DNA of 64,000 nt from Favolaschia claudopus. Taxonomy: Eukaryota > Basidiomycota > Agaricomycetes > Agaricales > Mycenaceae. The stretch lies in assembly GCA_037176885.1 (NCBI GenBank), contig JAWWNJ010000018.1, positions 1,860,001 to 1,924,000 of the forward strand, read 5' to 3'. The translations under genes and the position numbers were made by a program. This document shows, piece by piece, positions 19,451 through 31,230 of the stretch. Under the pieces are notes generated by a model. The model saw nothing but the letters and a program-made list of their open reading frames with translations, did not search any database and had not been told where the DNA came from. Each line of letters opens with the position of its first letter. The stretch's first letter is position 1.

Positions 19451-21732
19451 TCAAGGATATGAATATAGAGCGGTCGTGTAATGGTGAACGGCACTGTCGA
19501 GGGACATGTTGTCGATGGGCATATTTAGCGCATCGGCGGCGGCAGTGAGGGCATCAGATGACGCCGTGACTGGTAACGGGTTCGTCGCGGGAGCAGAATG
19601 GTATGGAGCGAACAAATTGGCTGTATTAGAGAGGTTGCGCAAAAGCCATATGCGGGTTGAGAAACTGGACCGGTAGTGGCGAAATATGGCGAGTAGTTAT
19701 GCCAGCCGGCAGGGAGAGGATATTGCTGCTGCGAATGGGGCGACGAATGATATGGCGGTGGTACCGGGTGATGATACGAATGGGTGACAGATGGTGAGGC
19801 GAAAGGTGTCGATGCGGGATTATGCTGATAGACGCGGTGATCCGGAGTGTACGATCCTCCATACATGCCTCTTCCTCGACTCGGATAATTCCCCCGTCCA
19901 CGTCCTACTGCCCCTCCCCGTGGCTTTCCACGTCCTCTGTCCCGACTAGTCGACGCCGTGGGCTGTGAATCCGGCGACGAAATTGAACTGTGATTAACCA
20001 TTCCTACTTCCCCGGCGGCCAAGCGAACCGCGTTGAGGAGCGTACCCCGATTTTGAGCATTCAATGCGCTGTCATTCCATGGGAGTCCGGGTGGATGAAC
20101 TAGCATATCAGCATACGTAGCAGTAATTCCGGCAGGCTCTCCGACGCGCGTTAATGCATCGTTGGCTGCTGTCCGAACTGCTTTGAGAAACTCGATCTCC
20201 CAACCCTCTCGGGATATCCACGTAAGAACGGATACATATCATCGACCGTCGATATTGACAGTCCCATCGCTGACAATTTCGAAACAACCTTGCCGTCAGC
20301 AAGATCTTCCGGATTTGTTTCACCTATCGGCCAGTGCTCCAAGTTTTGGACTGGAGCAACTTGACATTGATAGGTTCTCAACTCTTGCGCATATCCTCCT
20401 GGTATCGCGAGAATATAAAACAACGCCTTAGTCACAGCGATGCGCGCGTCTCGCTCCTCCTGAGTCCACGGGTCTTTCCGTTTCGACAGTGGAGCGAGAT
20501 TGATGGCCTGGAACAATAGCGCGCCTCGGAACTGGCGGCTGTCAATTGTGCCATAAATGTCCGAAAACCAAAATCCTTGTGGTCTTCGACCACTAAATTG
20601 GCAATAAGCTATATTGGTGATAAGAGGATCCCCGAGTTTTGGGCGATTCACCGAAGACCACCAGCTAAGATTCTTTTCCATAACATCTTTCTGTCCGCAC
20701 GACCGTTTTAATTCGGTCCAAAACCACAACGGCATCTCGTAATTTATGAGAACGTGCCGATGAAGAGTAGTGAAAGGCCATGAGTGCGGGTGGAAAAGAT
20801 TCATATGCATGTGAATATGCATGAACAACATCCCACGATGGAATATCCTGTGGAATGCCCACTCGGCTGGTATTCCCGGTGCCTTGAGCAATCGGTAGTA
20901 CCACTGGGATTTTTTCATAGTATTGGAAAATAGGCACCAGATGTTCTTCTGGAGCTTTTTTCCAATCAAATGGAGCGCGCTGTTCGATGGCCACATCCGC
21001 CATCTTCACATCATCATCTCCAACAGTAACGGCCTGCGGAATGTCAGGGCCCGTTTGTTGTGTCGTACGTGCAGCCGATGCAACCTGAATTTTAGGCTTG
21101 CCTTTCAGCGTGCACACGGGTGGAGTAGGCCGTTTTCGGGCTCTACTGTCATCCATTTTATCTATCTGAGACTCAAGACCATGTATTTCAATCTTGAGTC
21201 TCGCTATTTCCTCGTTGGCGGCGTCGCATTCATCGCGGGCATCATCACGCTCACCCGCGAGGTGATTATTCTCTTCTTCTGCAGCGGCTAACCTTGCCGT
21301 TACAGTCAGAAGGCTCGACTGCGTTCGTTCAAGTTTCTCCTCGGACGCAGTGAGCATAATCTTTGTCGCACTCATCTGTCCCTCCAGACGAGCGGAATCT
21401 CCTAGTCTCATGCACTGGTACGTAGCAAGATCTCTCAGCTTCATCGCAGCCTTGAGACCTTTATCACCAACCGCCACGCTTCCGCCGATATGCCTGATAT
21501 ATCCCAGGCATTCGCGACAGGCTTCCTTGTTGTGTTCTCCGCCCGATTCCGTGAGGGCGGAAGAACAAACAACTACCCCGAACGTCTCATGGATACGCCA
21601 CTTACCAGCGTGCATCTTTTTCTCCATTTCATCCCGTTCTTTCTCTTTCTCTCCCCCACGCGGAGGTTTCGGCAGAGCAGACTCCGCGGTGTTGTTTGGC
21701 GGTAGCGGCTCTGTACTTGGATCGACGTCCAT
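19451..21732 (-). pseudogene. coiled-coil protein with RG-rich tail, interrupted by frameshifts (unit 1)
   Basis: Likely start ATG 21732 (MDVDPSTEPLPPNNTAESAL). Residues about 110-220 form a long coiled coil (SATKIMLTASEEKLERTQSS, then ENNHLAGERDDARDE). A globular block lies in a second frame (about 20930-20230) with WYYRLLKAPGIPAEWAFHRI and QGFWFSDIYGTIDSRQFRGA. The tail returns to the first frame (EGWEIEFLKAVRTAANDALT), followed by an RGG-type segment (RGRGKPRGGAVGRGRG) and a Tyr/His/Pro-rich end that shifts frame again near 19640. The change near 20900-20950 could be a very short intron; the one near 20230 looks like a single-base shift. Both units share them, so the damage predates the duplication. 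The family is unknown; RG repeats suggest RNA or nucleic-acid binding. Confidence 0.55.
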
Positions 21733-21854
21733 TGAAGTGGAGAACAGAGTAATGGACCACTCGCAGATCAAAGTGGGAGTGAAAAGAGAGCGAGCGCTCA
21801 AACGCAGCTTTGCTTAGTTTTTATGGGACACGGCCCAATAAGGGAATTGGCAGC

Positions 21855-21880
21855 GCCAGCGTGTCCCGGGACACGCTGGC
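21855..21880. repeat. 26-bp perfect palindrome (unit 1)
   Basis: A perfect inverted repeat centred on CCCGGG, with arms GCCAGCGTGTCCC. It lies about 120 bp upstream of the coiled-coil gene's ATG. The half-site CGTGTCCC recurs nearby (around 22946, 23003, 23328, and as GGGACACG near 21825 and 23035). It could be an operator for a dimeric regulator or a hairpin. Unit 2 copy: 40082-40107. Confidence 0.6.
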
Positions 21881-21934
21881 TGTGTGTGGGCTCGGGGTGG
21901 GGCGGCCCCGGGGCACCGAATCACTGTAGCCCGC

Positions 21935-22735
21935 AAACCCCATAAATTTCACGCAGTTGATTCACCCAATCTTCACCTGAAGTTCACCAGAAAAGCCCAT
22001 GAATTTCACGCAGAACTTGTGAATTTCACGGGGTTCGATTCACCTAGTTGGACTAAGTGAATGGAACGTTTCATGGGGTTCATTCACGTAGTTTTCCATT
22101 GAATTTCACGGAACGATAGTTTCAATTCTCCTTCATTTACCTGAGAATTCATTCATAAACTACGTGAAAATTCGATTGAAAGTCCGTGAAAAATCAATTG
22201 GGCCAATCTTGCTTTGACCAGACATCGCTGGAATCCTACTACATACTACATTGCTTTACTATCTGTACTTTACTACTGACTACTAGAATATATGACTTTA
22301 CTTAGTTGCAATACAAATCACCGAACACTATATTATATAGATTGAAATTCTTGATATAGGGTGAGCGCAAGTTAACCAGTACTGATGACCGAACCATGTA
22401 CCTTGCTCGGAGCACCTCTGACCCCATGAATTTCACCCAGTTTGAGAGTGAATTTCAGAGAGTTCCACCTCGGCTAAAATTGCAATTTTTCAACGATTCC
22501 AGGCGACTTGATTCAACCAATTTTCAAGTGGATTTCACGTAGTTGAAATCCAGGTATCCCAAGCCAAATTCATGCACTTTCGTTCACCCAATAACAAGGT
22601 GATATTCACGTAGCTCAGCATGGCATACAGGAAGTACGTGAATCAGGTACCTGAATTTCCAACCACGTGAATCTGAATTCACTTGAAAATCCGTTGAATT
22701 GCAACGGCTAAGTAAAATTCACGGGGTTTTACAAC
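21935..22735. repeat. degenerate TTCACG-rich tract (unit 1)
   Basis: About 800 bp are dominated by variants of ATGAATTTCACGCAG, TTCACGGGGTTCATTCACGT and CACGTGAATCTGAATTCAC on both strands, spaced irregularly. There is no exact period, so it is not a simple satellite. No coding frame crosses it. The unit 2 copy is at 40162-40962 and a shorter relative is at 130-310. Confidence 0.6.
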
Positions 22736-23879
22736 CACAGTGGAATGCTTTGGAATGGTTTTGAAAGGCCATTGGAGTTATCAGAATTGACGTACATTTC
22801 GCGTAATTTATGATCCCATTGACGCGCCATCACAAGCGGTCGGGAATAGCAAAGAAGTCCGGCGGAACTATCATAAGTAAGTGGCACACGTGGGAGAACA
22901 TTTACTGTGAGAACATTTACGCCCTGGGCGGCGGCCTGCTCTGCGTGTCCCATGACGGGCCGGGATCCAGTTTTGCCAGAGGCGCCCAGCCAATGTGCGC
23001 GTGTCCTTGGCGTGTCCCATGGAAATCCAAGGCCAGGGACACGCCGAGATGTCCGAAAGACAAGACGTGAGAGGCCCATGCTGATTGTCGCCGCTTGAGT
23101 GACGAGAGGTGACGAGAGAAGCGCTCAACGGTCTTGTTTGTGAAGATAAATTCGAAGAGCGGCGCATCAATGTGCGGGAAACACCTCCGCCGAGTCCTAG
23201 TTGTTTAACGGGCGTTGTTTGGTGCAGTATAGATTGAGAACGAAAGAAATCATTCGTGTTCGGACCGCGGAGCTTCGGAAACCGTTGACGAGGCCATTGA
23301 CATAACATCACGGCTATGTCCGGTGCGTGTCCCAGCTCATTCTAACTATCAACTAACTGTTGCTTTTCAAAGCGAAAACCAAAATTATAGAGCCGAAACA
23401 GCGAGAATGGCTTCTGAGTCTGCCGCAGGGGTTTGCCCTTCTGCAGGCCGGAAAGAGCATGAATTTTTTTTTGCGCGACTGGGGATTTGGCCGCGGGAAC
23501 GATGAATAAATGTGCTTAAGTAAGGTGCGGGGATCCCACGCTCTCTATCTTAGCCGGGCCCGAATTTGCAGTTTTCGAATCTTTTTCCCTGTTTTGCTTT
23601 TTATCTTTACAATGAGGCTGGTGGAATACTCTACTGACATCTAGCACCTCAAATCCACCAACAACCTGCTCAGATGGCCAAGAGCGGTCAAAAATCCCCC
23701 CGTCCAAGACTTATTGCCATAACGAGTAGTGAGTAAGCAGCATCATGGTGCGAACTTCTTTTGGCATGATCACTCACGGCACCAAGATAGGGGTACCTCC
23801 GATCAAGTAACTACGAAACCTTACGAAACACAGTCAACTACAAGGTCAACTATTATAGTCATTTTTTACCTTCACCACC
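22736..23879. other. no supportable gene
   Basis: Contains several CGTGTCCC/GGGACACG words. Two overlapping minus-strand frames (22729-23311) lack motifs and splice support. The last 300 bp is AT-rich and may include the promoter of the methyltransferase gene. Confidence 0.4.
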
Positions 23880-26800
23880 ATGCCCTCCAAAAGACCAAGA
23901 TCACCGGAAGCGGCCTCCTCAAAAAAACAGCGCAAGAATGCCGATAGCCTGAGCATTAACATCACGCCCAGGCTGATACCAATGGCGAAGTTTCTAAGTT
24001 AAATGCCCCCTACAATGTTGTCGGAGATGCCCCGCCGTGCCATCGAGTTCGGCCACCACCTCAAACTGCCCGCCACTATTTCAATCCCAAGGAAGTCATT
24101 CTGGACCAACCTCTGGATGAAAAGGGCTATTATAGACAGTGCCGTGTTGACGGAGTGTCATACACAGTGAGAATCATTCGCGCTCTTTTTTCTCGGGACG
24201 GGATATTTATCTAGACCACTTTGTAGGCCGGAGATGTGGTTTCAGTAGCCGCTGGCGAAGATGGTAGTATCCCTAAGCGCAGAAGAGGGAAAAATGCCCC
24301 CAAAAAGTTAGCTAAAGACAAAGACTGGCAAGTCGGTTGGAGTAGTAGCTCACCAGCTGTCTAATGGAGGGCTAGGTTCTGTCAAATCGCATATTTCACT
24401 CACAACAGTGAACTGGCATCGAACTCTCCAGGACGGCCCAAAACGGCACATGTCCAATGGTTTGAAAAAGGCACATACGTCCTTGAACTCGGGCATATCA
24501 CATGCTAATTTTGGACTAGCTCCGTCAACTGCGCTAGCGGAGGCCGCCAGGGAGGACGAGCTCTGCTTTCTTTCTTCTTGTGATGAAATTCCAGTGGAGT
24601 CCATCATAGGAAAGCACGCAGTCCAGTTTCTAAGCCCAGATCAAGAGCCTGGCTCTGAGTGTGATGGACGCTTTTTTTGCAGGTGCGAAGCAAGCAGCCA
24701 GGAAAGAACATGTTTCCTCAATATTTCAGATTAACATATGAAGGCGCTTTCACATTCACGGATCAATTCAGCATTCAAAGACGCCGTGAACTGTTGAATG
24801 AAGCTCCGTCTCACAAGCCGTGCCCTTGCTGCGCACTCAAATCAAAACTTGAGGCTATGAATACTCCCAATTTTGATGTGCCGGATAGTGCGCTCTATCA
24901 AGGATGTCGTTATCACCTATGGGACTTCGTATACATGGAGAGAAGTCTGGGTAACTGCGTTGATCCCGAAGGTTGCTTTGAATTGAATCAAATTATTGGC
25001 ATCACTCCCCAACGACAACAGCTTCGCATTCGTCGATTTCATCGCCACCCCAATGACCCGGTTCGACTTCTACTTGGATTGCCCTAGTCGTTACATAATT
25101 CCAATGCTTTTTTCACAGAGGCGGCTTTGTCCCAGCTCTCAGCTCGAGTCTAGGAGAGTGGAGGATGTGCGTGGGCTTCTTTATATCATCGAGACTGAGT
25201 CGATGGAAGACCGTGTAAATTGGACAAACTCTCACCCTGACCATTTTTACATGGATATCTTGCGTCAAACCCGTACAGGGGGGCATAGGATCTTTCAACC
25301 ATCTTTTGCTGCACATTGCGCAGAAATCGAGCTAATCAACAAACGTCAAGCTCTATCTATGCTGGACCTGTGCTGCGGTACTACTTTTTTTTATTCTCTC
25401 TGACACCTAAACTCAATCGCAAGCCAGGGGCTGGCGGACTCTCCCAAGGTTTCAGTAACACAAAGTTGTTCGACATTGCCTGTGCGGTCGACACCGATGA
25501 ATCCGCAGTTGCATCATTCAAGTGCGCAACTCCTTTCCATTTGCTAGGAACTGGATACGGTATACGCAAGATTCCTTTTCTAACCACACATCTTAGCGCC
25601 AACCATCGCAACGCTGTCTGCGCTGACATCAACGAGTTTTTAAAGTTCTCCGCGAACCGAAAGTCTGGAAAATCACCCCAGTTCATGGAGAACGCAAATG
25701 GGGAAAGAATACCAAGTGCTTCGATACCTCGGCTTACAAACCTAGGAATCCTGTGCGCAGGCAAGTACTTTCGAGATGTCCCGGAGAAGAACTAAGTCAA
25801 ACCCAGGAACTCCATGCGGAAGCTTCAGTCGCTGTAATACATTCAAAGTTTGTCCTCAGTCCTTGGCTCCCAAACTCAATTTATTAACGACCATAGCACG
25901 ACGACGACGTCAGGTACGAGTTTTAAAAAGAGCCTGAGACCGCTTTCATCAGTTCCGATATAGGAACTTTCTACCCTTAACAATGTTGAGTTTCGCAGAT
26001 ACATTCCTGCCCGCTTATGTTTTCTCGGAAAACGTAGTGGGTACGATTGACCACTCTGTTGAGGACTATCTCACAGGATTGCCAATCAAAAATGCTATGC
26101 TGAAAGCAATATGCCGTGGGCTCATGGATATAGGGTACCAAGTGAGAATTGGCATTGTCAATGCTGCCCAACTCGGTAGCCCGCAGAATAGATATCGGGT
26201 GGTAGTGTTGGCCGCAAGGCGTGGTCTCATCCTTCCAGACCTGCCACTCCCAACACATGCGGCCCAGAGACCACCCAATTACACGGTGTCAATGACAGAA
26301 GAAAGCCTCCCATGTGCTGTGCGGCCGAGTACTTCTCTATCCCCGCATCCTGGTGTCACCATTCAAGATGCCATTGGAGATATGGTGGGTTGTACCAGTT
26401 GTAAAACGCTATAGAAATACTAACGTCGACAAAGCCTCCATTTCATTGGTAAGGGCCAGGAACGCATTTAATTATTGCTTACAGCTGAGAAATAGGAAGG
26501 TGCCTGGAGCACGCAAGCAGAAAGAGGGAGCTCCCCAATTCGATGCTACGCAATGCCGGGTCGGATACGAGCAACCTATTGAGTATCCAGTGGCCCCCTT
26601 TACTTCCTATCAGGCAGGGATGCGAAGCAATGGCTGCAAAACCCTCTCCTACCATTACACAGGTGGTGCCAGTCTAGGTGTGGTGCGTATAACAGCGCAG
26701 ATACCGTGTATCCCTCTTGCGGACTACAAAGGTAACAGAACAACCTGCGCTAAAGCACTACTAACAAGGCGCAGATGTTCCCGCCAAGCATTGGGCAAAG

Positions 26801-27274
26801 ATCTCACAGAAATATAAAGCCCCTGCAGACCGCAAGAAATTGTGGTTCGCTCGCACCGATCCGAATGGAAAATTTCATACTGTGATGACCTCAATGAAGC
26901 CTGATTCTCTAGGAAGACGCGTGCTGCACCCGACGGTAAGAGCGGTTCATAAATAGCGAATGAAGCTAACAGATGGTCAAGCAATCACGACCTTTTACAT
27001 TGGCCGAAGTTAAACGCGCACAAGGCTTCGAGGATGGTTACATACTGAGATACAAACGAAGGGTAAACCGACGATGCTCGGACAAGGGGCAGGTACATCA
27101 GGTACCTTCAATTATTTTTGGAATCCTAGCTCTCTGCTGAAGTCAGCTAAGCTTTATCGACAAGTAGGGAATGCAGTTCCAGTGCAGCTAGCGGAAGGTG
27201 TAGCACAATCCGTTATAAGGGCTATGATCGAATCATCGAAGAGGGCTAAAACTCGTCACTCGGGCTACTTATGA
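23880..27274 (+). pseudogene. DNMT1-like cytosine-5 DNA methyltransferase, damaged (unit 1)
   Basis: Begins MPSKRPRSPEAASSKKQRKN at 23880. Two BAH-like regions follow: AGDVVSVAAGEDGS with AHVQWFEKGTYVLELGHIT (24230-24510) and CRYHLWDFVYMERS with NSFAFVDFIATP (24900-25070). The methyltransferase domain then runs in order: motif I LDLCCGAGGLSQGF, split by a 50-bp intron (25378-25427); motif IV around the catalytic Cys (25815-25817), reading PCG where PCQ is expected; motif VI ENV (about 26028); motif VIII GSPQNRYRVVVLAARRG (about 26175); VKRAQGF (about 27010); and motif X YRQVGNAVP (27156-27182). Frame breaks outside plausible introns occur near 23965, 24505 and 25965. Known DNMT1 relatives copy CpG methylation after replication; this copy is probably inactive. 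Other motifs are well preserved, so loss is recent. Confidence 0.72.
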
Positions 27275-27574
27275 TGGGGAAGCTTGCTTCCTCATTGCTA
27301 GCGTGTAGCTTAGCTATAGTATATATCTACTACAATTGACTCTGGACAAACATCAATCAAGTGGGTTCCAGGAACACCGGAATGCTGCGAGCTCGTGCTG
27401 AGGGAGGGAGGAAAATGGATGATATATTTATGATTGCGGTGAGGGGTGATGTGACCCTCGCAGCGAGCGCTCTCGGGCCGGAACCCAGGAAGACAAGGCA
27501 GCCCGAGGGAGGAGGGGTTGCCGGGACAGCGAGGAAGATGTGCTGAGGCCAAGAGAGCAAGAAAACGGGTGCGG

Positions 27575-28595
27575 CTAGAGAGCATCGTCGCCGCGCCAAA
27601 CCAATCCCGGGGCCACAACCATGGAGGTTGGTTGAATAAGCGGAGGGTCGGAGAGAAGGCGTTTGCTCAACGCCACGATGACATCAGGCGGTGTGTCAAT
27701 GTAAGGTTTGAAGCAGTCGGAAGTCCAACGGCCCAGGCGCTGAATGTCGAGGTCGGAGAGACCAATGAGTCGAGCCCAAGTGGCAGCGCCACGGCGAAAA
27801 CTATGGGCCTGAATATCCCGACGATGAGATCCCGACATGAGTGAGAAGGGCCTTCAGACAGTCGGTGAAAAGCTTCCGCGAGAAAGCTCCATAGCCTGAA
27901 TCCACGAAGACCTACAACACACCTGATGGACACGATGTTGTGAAGCAAATCTCGTACAAGCATTAGTTTCAGTACCTCGGGAAGAGCGGGATTGAGTCGT
28001 GCGCTGCCGAGGTTGTTGAGTGGCGGGAGGTGTGGGGAGGGCATAATTATTGAGGGTCTAAACCGGCTTAGAGGGTATTAAACAGAAAGTCATGTGCATT
28101 CTTTGACCTGGAGCACCCGAGACGCGTTTGATTGCGAATGGTTTTGAGTATGGGGAGGTTCTACAGTAGATCAGAAACATAGATTAGTATTAGAAAAAAC
28201 AGCAACGCACCGTTATCAATATCCATCTGATATTCCTTCGCTCTGCGCTCGTTGAGACGTCTCGCTTGCTGACCTCGAACGCGGGAAGCATTCGGCGGAG
28301 GACGTGGAAGAGCATTTTCTCCTCGTTCTTGACGTTCGCGTTCTCTACGGCGCCGTTGAGCAGCGGATCGCGCGCTAGAAGCCGAAGGAGCTGCTGTGGA
28401 TTTTTCACTGTTACCACCGAGACAGCCAGTGTTTGGATTGGGAACACGACGGCGGTGCGGGCTCCCTTCTGCGTTGATGCGTATGTCTCTCAAAACTTGG
28501 CGCTCAGCTTGATGATGTCGGCGAGGGGTAGAAGGAGGAGTTAGGAGATTCCTAGTTGAGCAGTGAGCACAGATAATACAGAGCGCGAAGGACAC
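27575..28595 (-). pseudogene. tyrosine-recombinase relic (unit 1)
   Basis: The 3' part (27838-27575) encodes AHSFRRGAATWARLIGLSDL, then QRLGRWTSDCFKPYID: the H-x-x-R, Trp and nucleophilic Tyr motifs of the tyrosine-recombinase catalytic fold, as in Crypton or DIRS/Ngaro integrases. Upstream, in a shifted frame, GYGAFSRKLFTDCLKALLTH fits the preceding helices. The 5' block (28595-28200) is basic (RSAAQRRRRERERQERGENA) and ends at a good donor (GTGCGT). Its acceptor is 50-60 bp on, but the frame then meets stops and most of the core domain, including the first catalytic Arg, is missing. It would have catalysed strand exchange of a mobile element. This copy cannot work. Confidence 0.65.
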
Positions 28596-29068
28596 ACATC
28601 AAGCTTGAGGTAGATTGGGGGACGAAATTTTGCACGAAGTTGGTTCGGATTTTCACACAAGGTAGAGGTTAGAAAGTAACGATATATGCATCTTCTAGTC
28701 TACGGAGCGGCGACGGCGTCAAACGTGTTGAGCTGAGCGGACGGCGGTGGAGTGTGGAGTGTGGAGCAAGAGTTGGTGGCGGTGTCTCGGATGTTTGGCG
28801 GCGACCTCCGGCCAGCAAAATCTCACCATCTCAACAGTACGCTCCACTCTGACAGTTAACCAGGACACCCAGGGGGTCTCTTACATAGATATGGGATCAA
28901 AAATATGATTTGTATGCCGGAGTACCGGCCTACAGCAGGGGGAGCTTGTGTAAATTGTTACTGGAATGGCACTCAAATTAACAATGTCAATGTTGCGCTG
29001 TTGTTTGGGGCATAATTCGGCCGGATTCGTTTCTCGCACATAATCTACTGTTGTGAACAAAGCTTTAC
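28596..29068. other. spacer to the duplication joint
   Basis: Includes GTGGAGTGTGGAGTGTGGAG near 28748 and the truncated image (28881-29068, minus) of the frame that is continuous across 47296 in unit 2. No complete gene. Confidence 0.45.
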
Positions 29069-30113
29069 TGTGTTACTATGACCATGTGATTGAGCATACA
29101 GAATACATCTGGCTGGGCTATGCAAGCCGGATGGACACCTCCTTCTAATTTATCTCGTACCACAAGCCGAAGATGCAAGTGCTATCGGTTGATCATCCCA
29201 AACATCTTCATCTGTGCCAGAATTTGAAAAGCCAAATCAAACACCATTCCCAGGATTCGCAAATTTCGTTGGAGAGAAGACTTCATTCCCTTCGAACTAA
29301 CGTTTCGACATTGAGAATTTGGGCATGAACTGGTCAGAAACTCGGGAGCAGTGCTCAGCGCGCATCATTCCTTGAACAGATTTTTGCGGTGCCATCCAGC
29401 CGCAAAATCCAACTTGACGTTTCAAAAATTACCCTCGGGGAGAAATTTAAAAATTAGTTCAGATCACTGAGGCAGGAACACTACGTGAAAAAATCCGGGG
29501 ACAGCAGGGCAAATGGGCCAAGTAAATGAGGGAGGAGCTTTCCGGATTCCGCATTAAAATGTCCATATGGAAGCAATTGGCGCGGCTATCCTTTCAACTC
29601 CGAGTTTCTTCGTCCGACACGGTGTTTATGCCATATAAGAGGTGGTGAGCATCTTATCGGGCTTCCAATAATTTTGTGACAAAAAATTACCGGAACTCAA
29701 GAATGTATTGATTATGGGGCATTAAAACTGAGTTCTTAGAAGTACCAGCAGTAATCCCACATCGCCATTTTGGCGTTGGAGTTCATGAAGCACCCAAAAA
29801 CTTATATTCGACAAATTGGGGTTAGGAATTGTCAGAGGGAAGTCAGAGACACGACCACAATCGAAATCATATATACTGGACTAGCATTTCACGGGAACTC
29901 ATTCTTACTATCTTTCAGAGCATTAGAGAATCAAACTTTTACAGCTGGACTTGATAAATTCGGGTCAAACCCTCTGCAACGCAACTTTCCGCTTGCGGAG
30001 ACAAACCTTCAAAGTATTCATTGTCATTGTCAATCATTGACAGTGTTTGAAGTTGAACTGGTCACTGAGGCCCGAGGGCCGCAAAATCTGTACAGCCGTC
30101 ACAGAACATGAAC

Positions 30114-31110
30114 TCAGGCAACAAAGTCCTGCACGAGAACACGATGTATGCGCTCGCGTTTCGACACAAGGTTGAAATATTTTGACCACGAGGGATGCGC
30201 GGTGCCACGACGACCCGGTGCGGACGGGCCATAACGATCCCGGATAGCCTGAACATTCCCCGACTCAATCTGCTCGATGACCTGGCGCAGACCTTCGCAT
30301 CTTTCGAGGCCGGCAATCACGGTTGACATGTCGTCCAAAATCCCGACTTCGCGCTGCCCTGCACCGGGACCAGGAGTGGCAGACGCCGTGGAGAATGATA
30401 GCGATGGAGATTGTGCAGGGACCTGGGAAGGCATGCGCGGATTCGTAACCTGTGCTAGGTTATTCATAGCTGCTGGAGCGAGCGTGTTGGTAGGGTGCGA
30501 AGAATTCCCGGTGACATGGAAATGATTGGCAATGCCATTCGGGCCGGTGGGCACACTGTTCCCAGATGAACCTATCTATTGATTGAGGTATCTTCAATCT
30601 CACCGAGTGTAGGTGCACATAAAAAGGTTTAAAGCTTACCGAGGGAGTTTGAGCAATAGATTCTTGATTGGTTGCACCAAGCGCGATGGGAAGAATTGAT
30701 TGAATCGAGGTCTTTGGAACCAGGGCTTCTATTTGCTCGAGAATTGACATAGAGTAAAGACCAGCACAATAACATTACCCACCAGGAACTTCGGGCACAA
30801 GCTTGAATTGTTTCCCTGCCTTGATTGACTCTTTCCATTCAATACCAAGGGAGACGAGATCAGCCCATTGCCGGTCGCGTATCGATTCGTCGACGGTCGG
30901 AACATTCATTGTTTCGACACGCGGGTTGACAGTAAGATCAAATCCGTAATAAGCAGCAAGACTTGAGCGCAAAGTCTCCACAGTGCCGCTGACATTAAGA
31001 ACCTTCTTCTCCGCAGATTCATTGGTTTTGATGATCCAGAATTTCAATTCGGCACCCTTGGCAGCAATCAACGAGGAAGCATTGAGTCCGTCGGGAGGTA
31101 TAACGGCCAT
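30114..31110 (-). CDS. uncharacterised 292-aa protein with SAP-like N-terminus (unit 2)
   Basis: Same gene as 7979-8975. Exons 31110-30783, 30728-30640 and 30575-30114 with identical introns. I saw no difference from the unit 1 protein, so both copies could be expressed. The ACGCGT cluster is retained upstream at 31196-31230. Confidence 0.6.
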
Positions 31111-31195
31111 TTTGAGAGAAATCAGCGAGCGAAGAAGCAAGGAGAAAATTTCTCCTGATTCAGATCTCAAACACGTAACAATCATAGCCTCGTGG

Positions 31196-31230
31196 ACGCG
31201 TTGACGCGCTTTTAACGCGTCAAAACGCGT
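31196..31230. promoter_or_regulatory. ACGCGT cluster (unit 2)
   Basis: Copy of 9061-9095, 86 bp upstream of ATG 31110. Confidence 0.4.

Larger units (their letters stand above)
6954..29069 (+). repeat. tandem duplication, unit 1 (22.1 kb)
   Basis: Unit 1 is repeated head-to-tail as unit 2 (29069-47296). The match begins at TGTGTTACTATGACC (6954 and 29069) and ends at AACAAAGCTTTACT (29069 and 47296). Coordinates convert to unit 2 by +22115 up to 7785, +22135 from 7786 to 10394, and +18227 after 14302. The changes of offset are a 20-bp indel and the 3,908-bp Tc1 insertion (element plus one TA). At the joint the unit end runs straight into the unit start with at most one shared base. I counted five single-base differences. 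Two assembled haplotypes joined end to end would give the same picture. Confidence 0.9.

Noticed and set aside
22729..23311. Two overlapping minus-strand ORFs of 116 and 146 codons
   Set aside because: No recognisable motif, no introns, and composition (Ser/Arg/Pro mixed with stray Cys/Trp) typical of non-coding GC-rich sequence.
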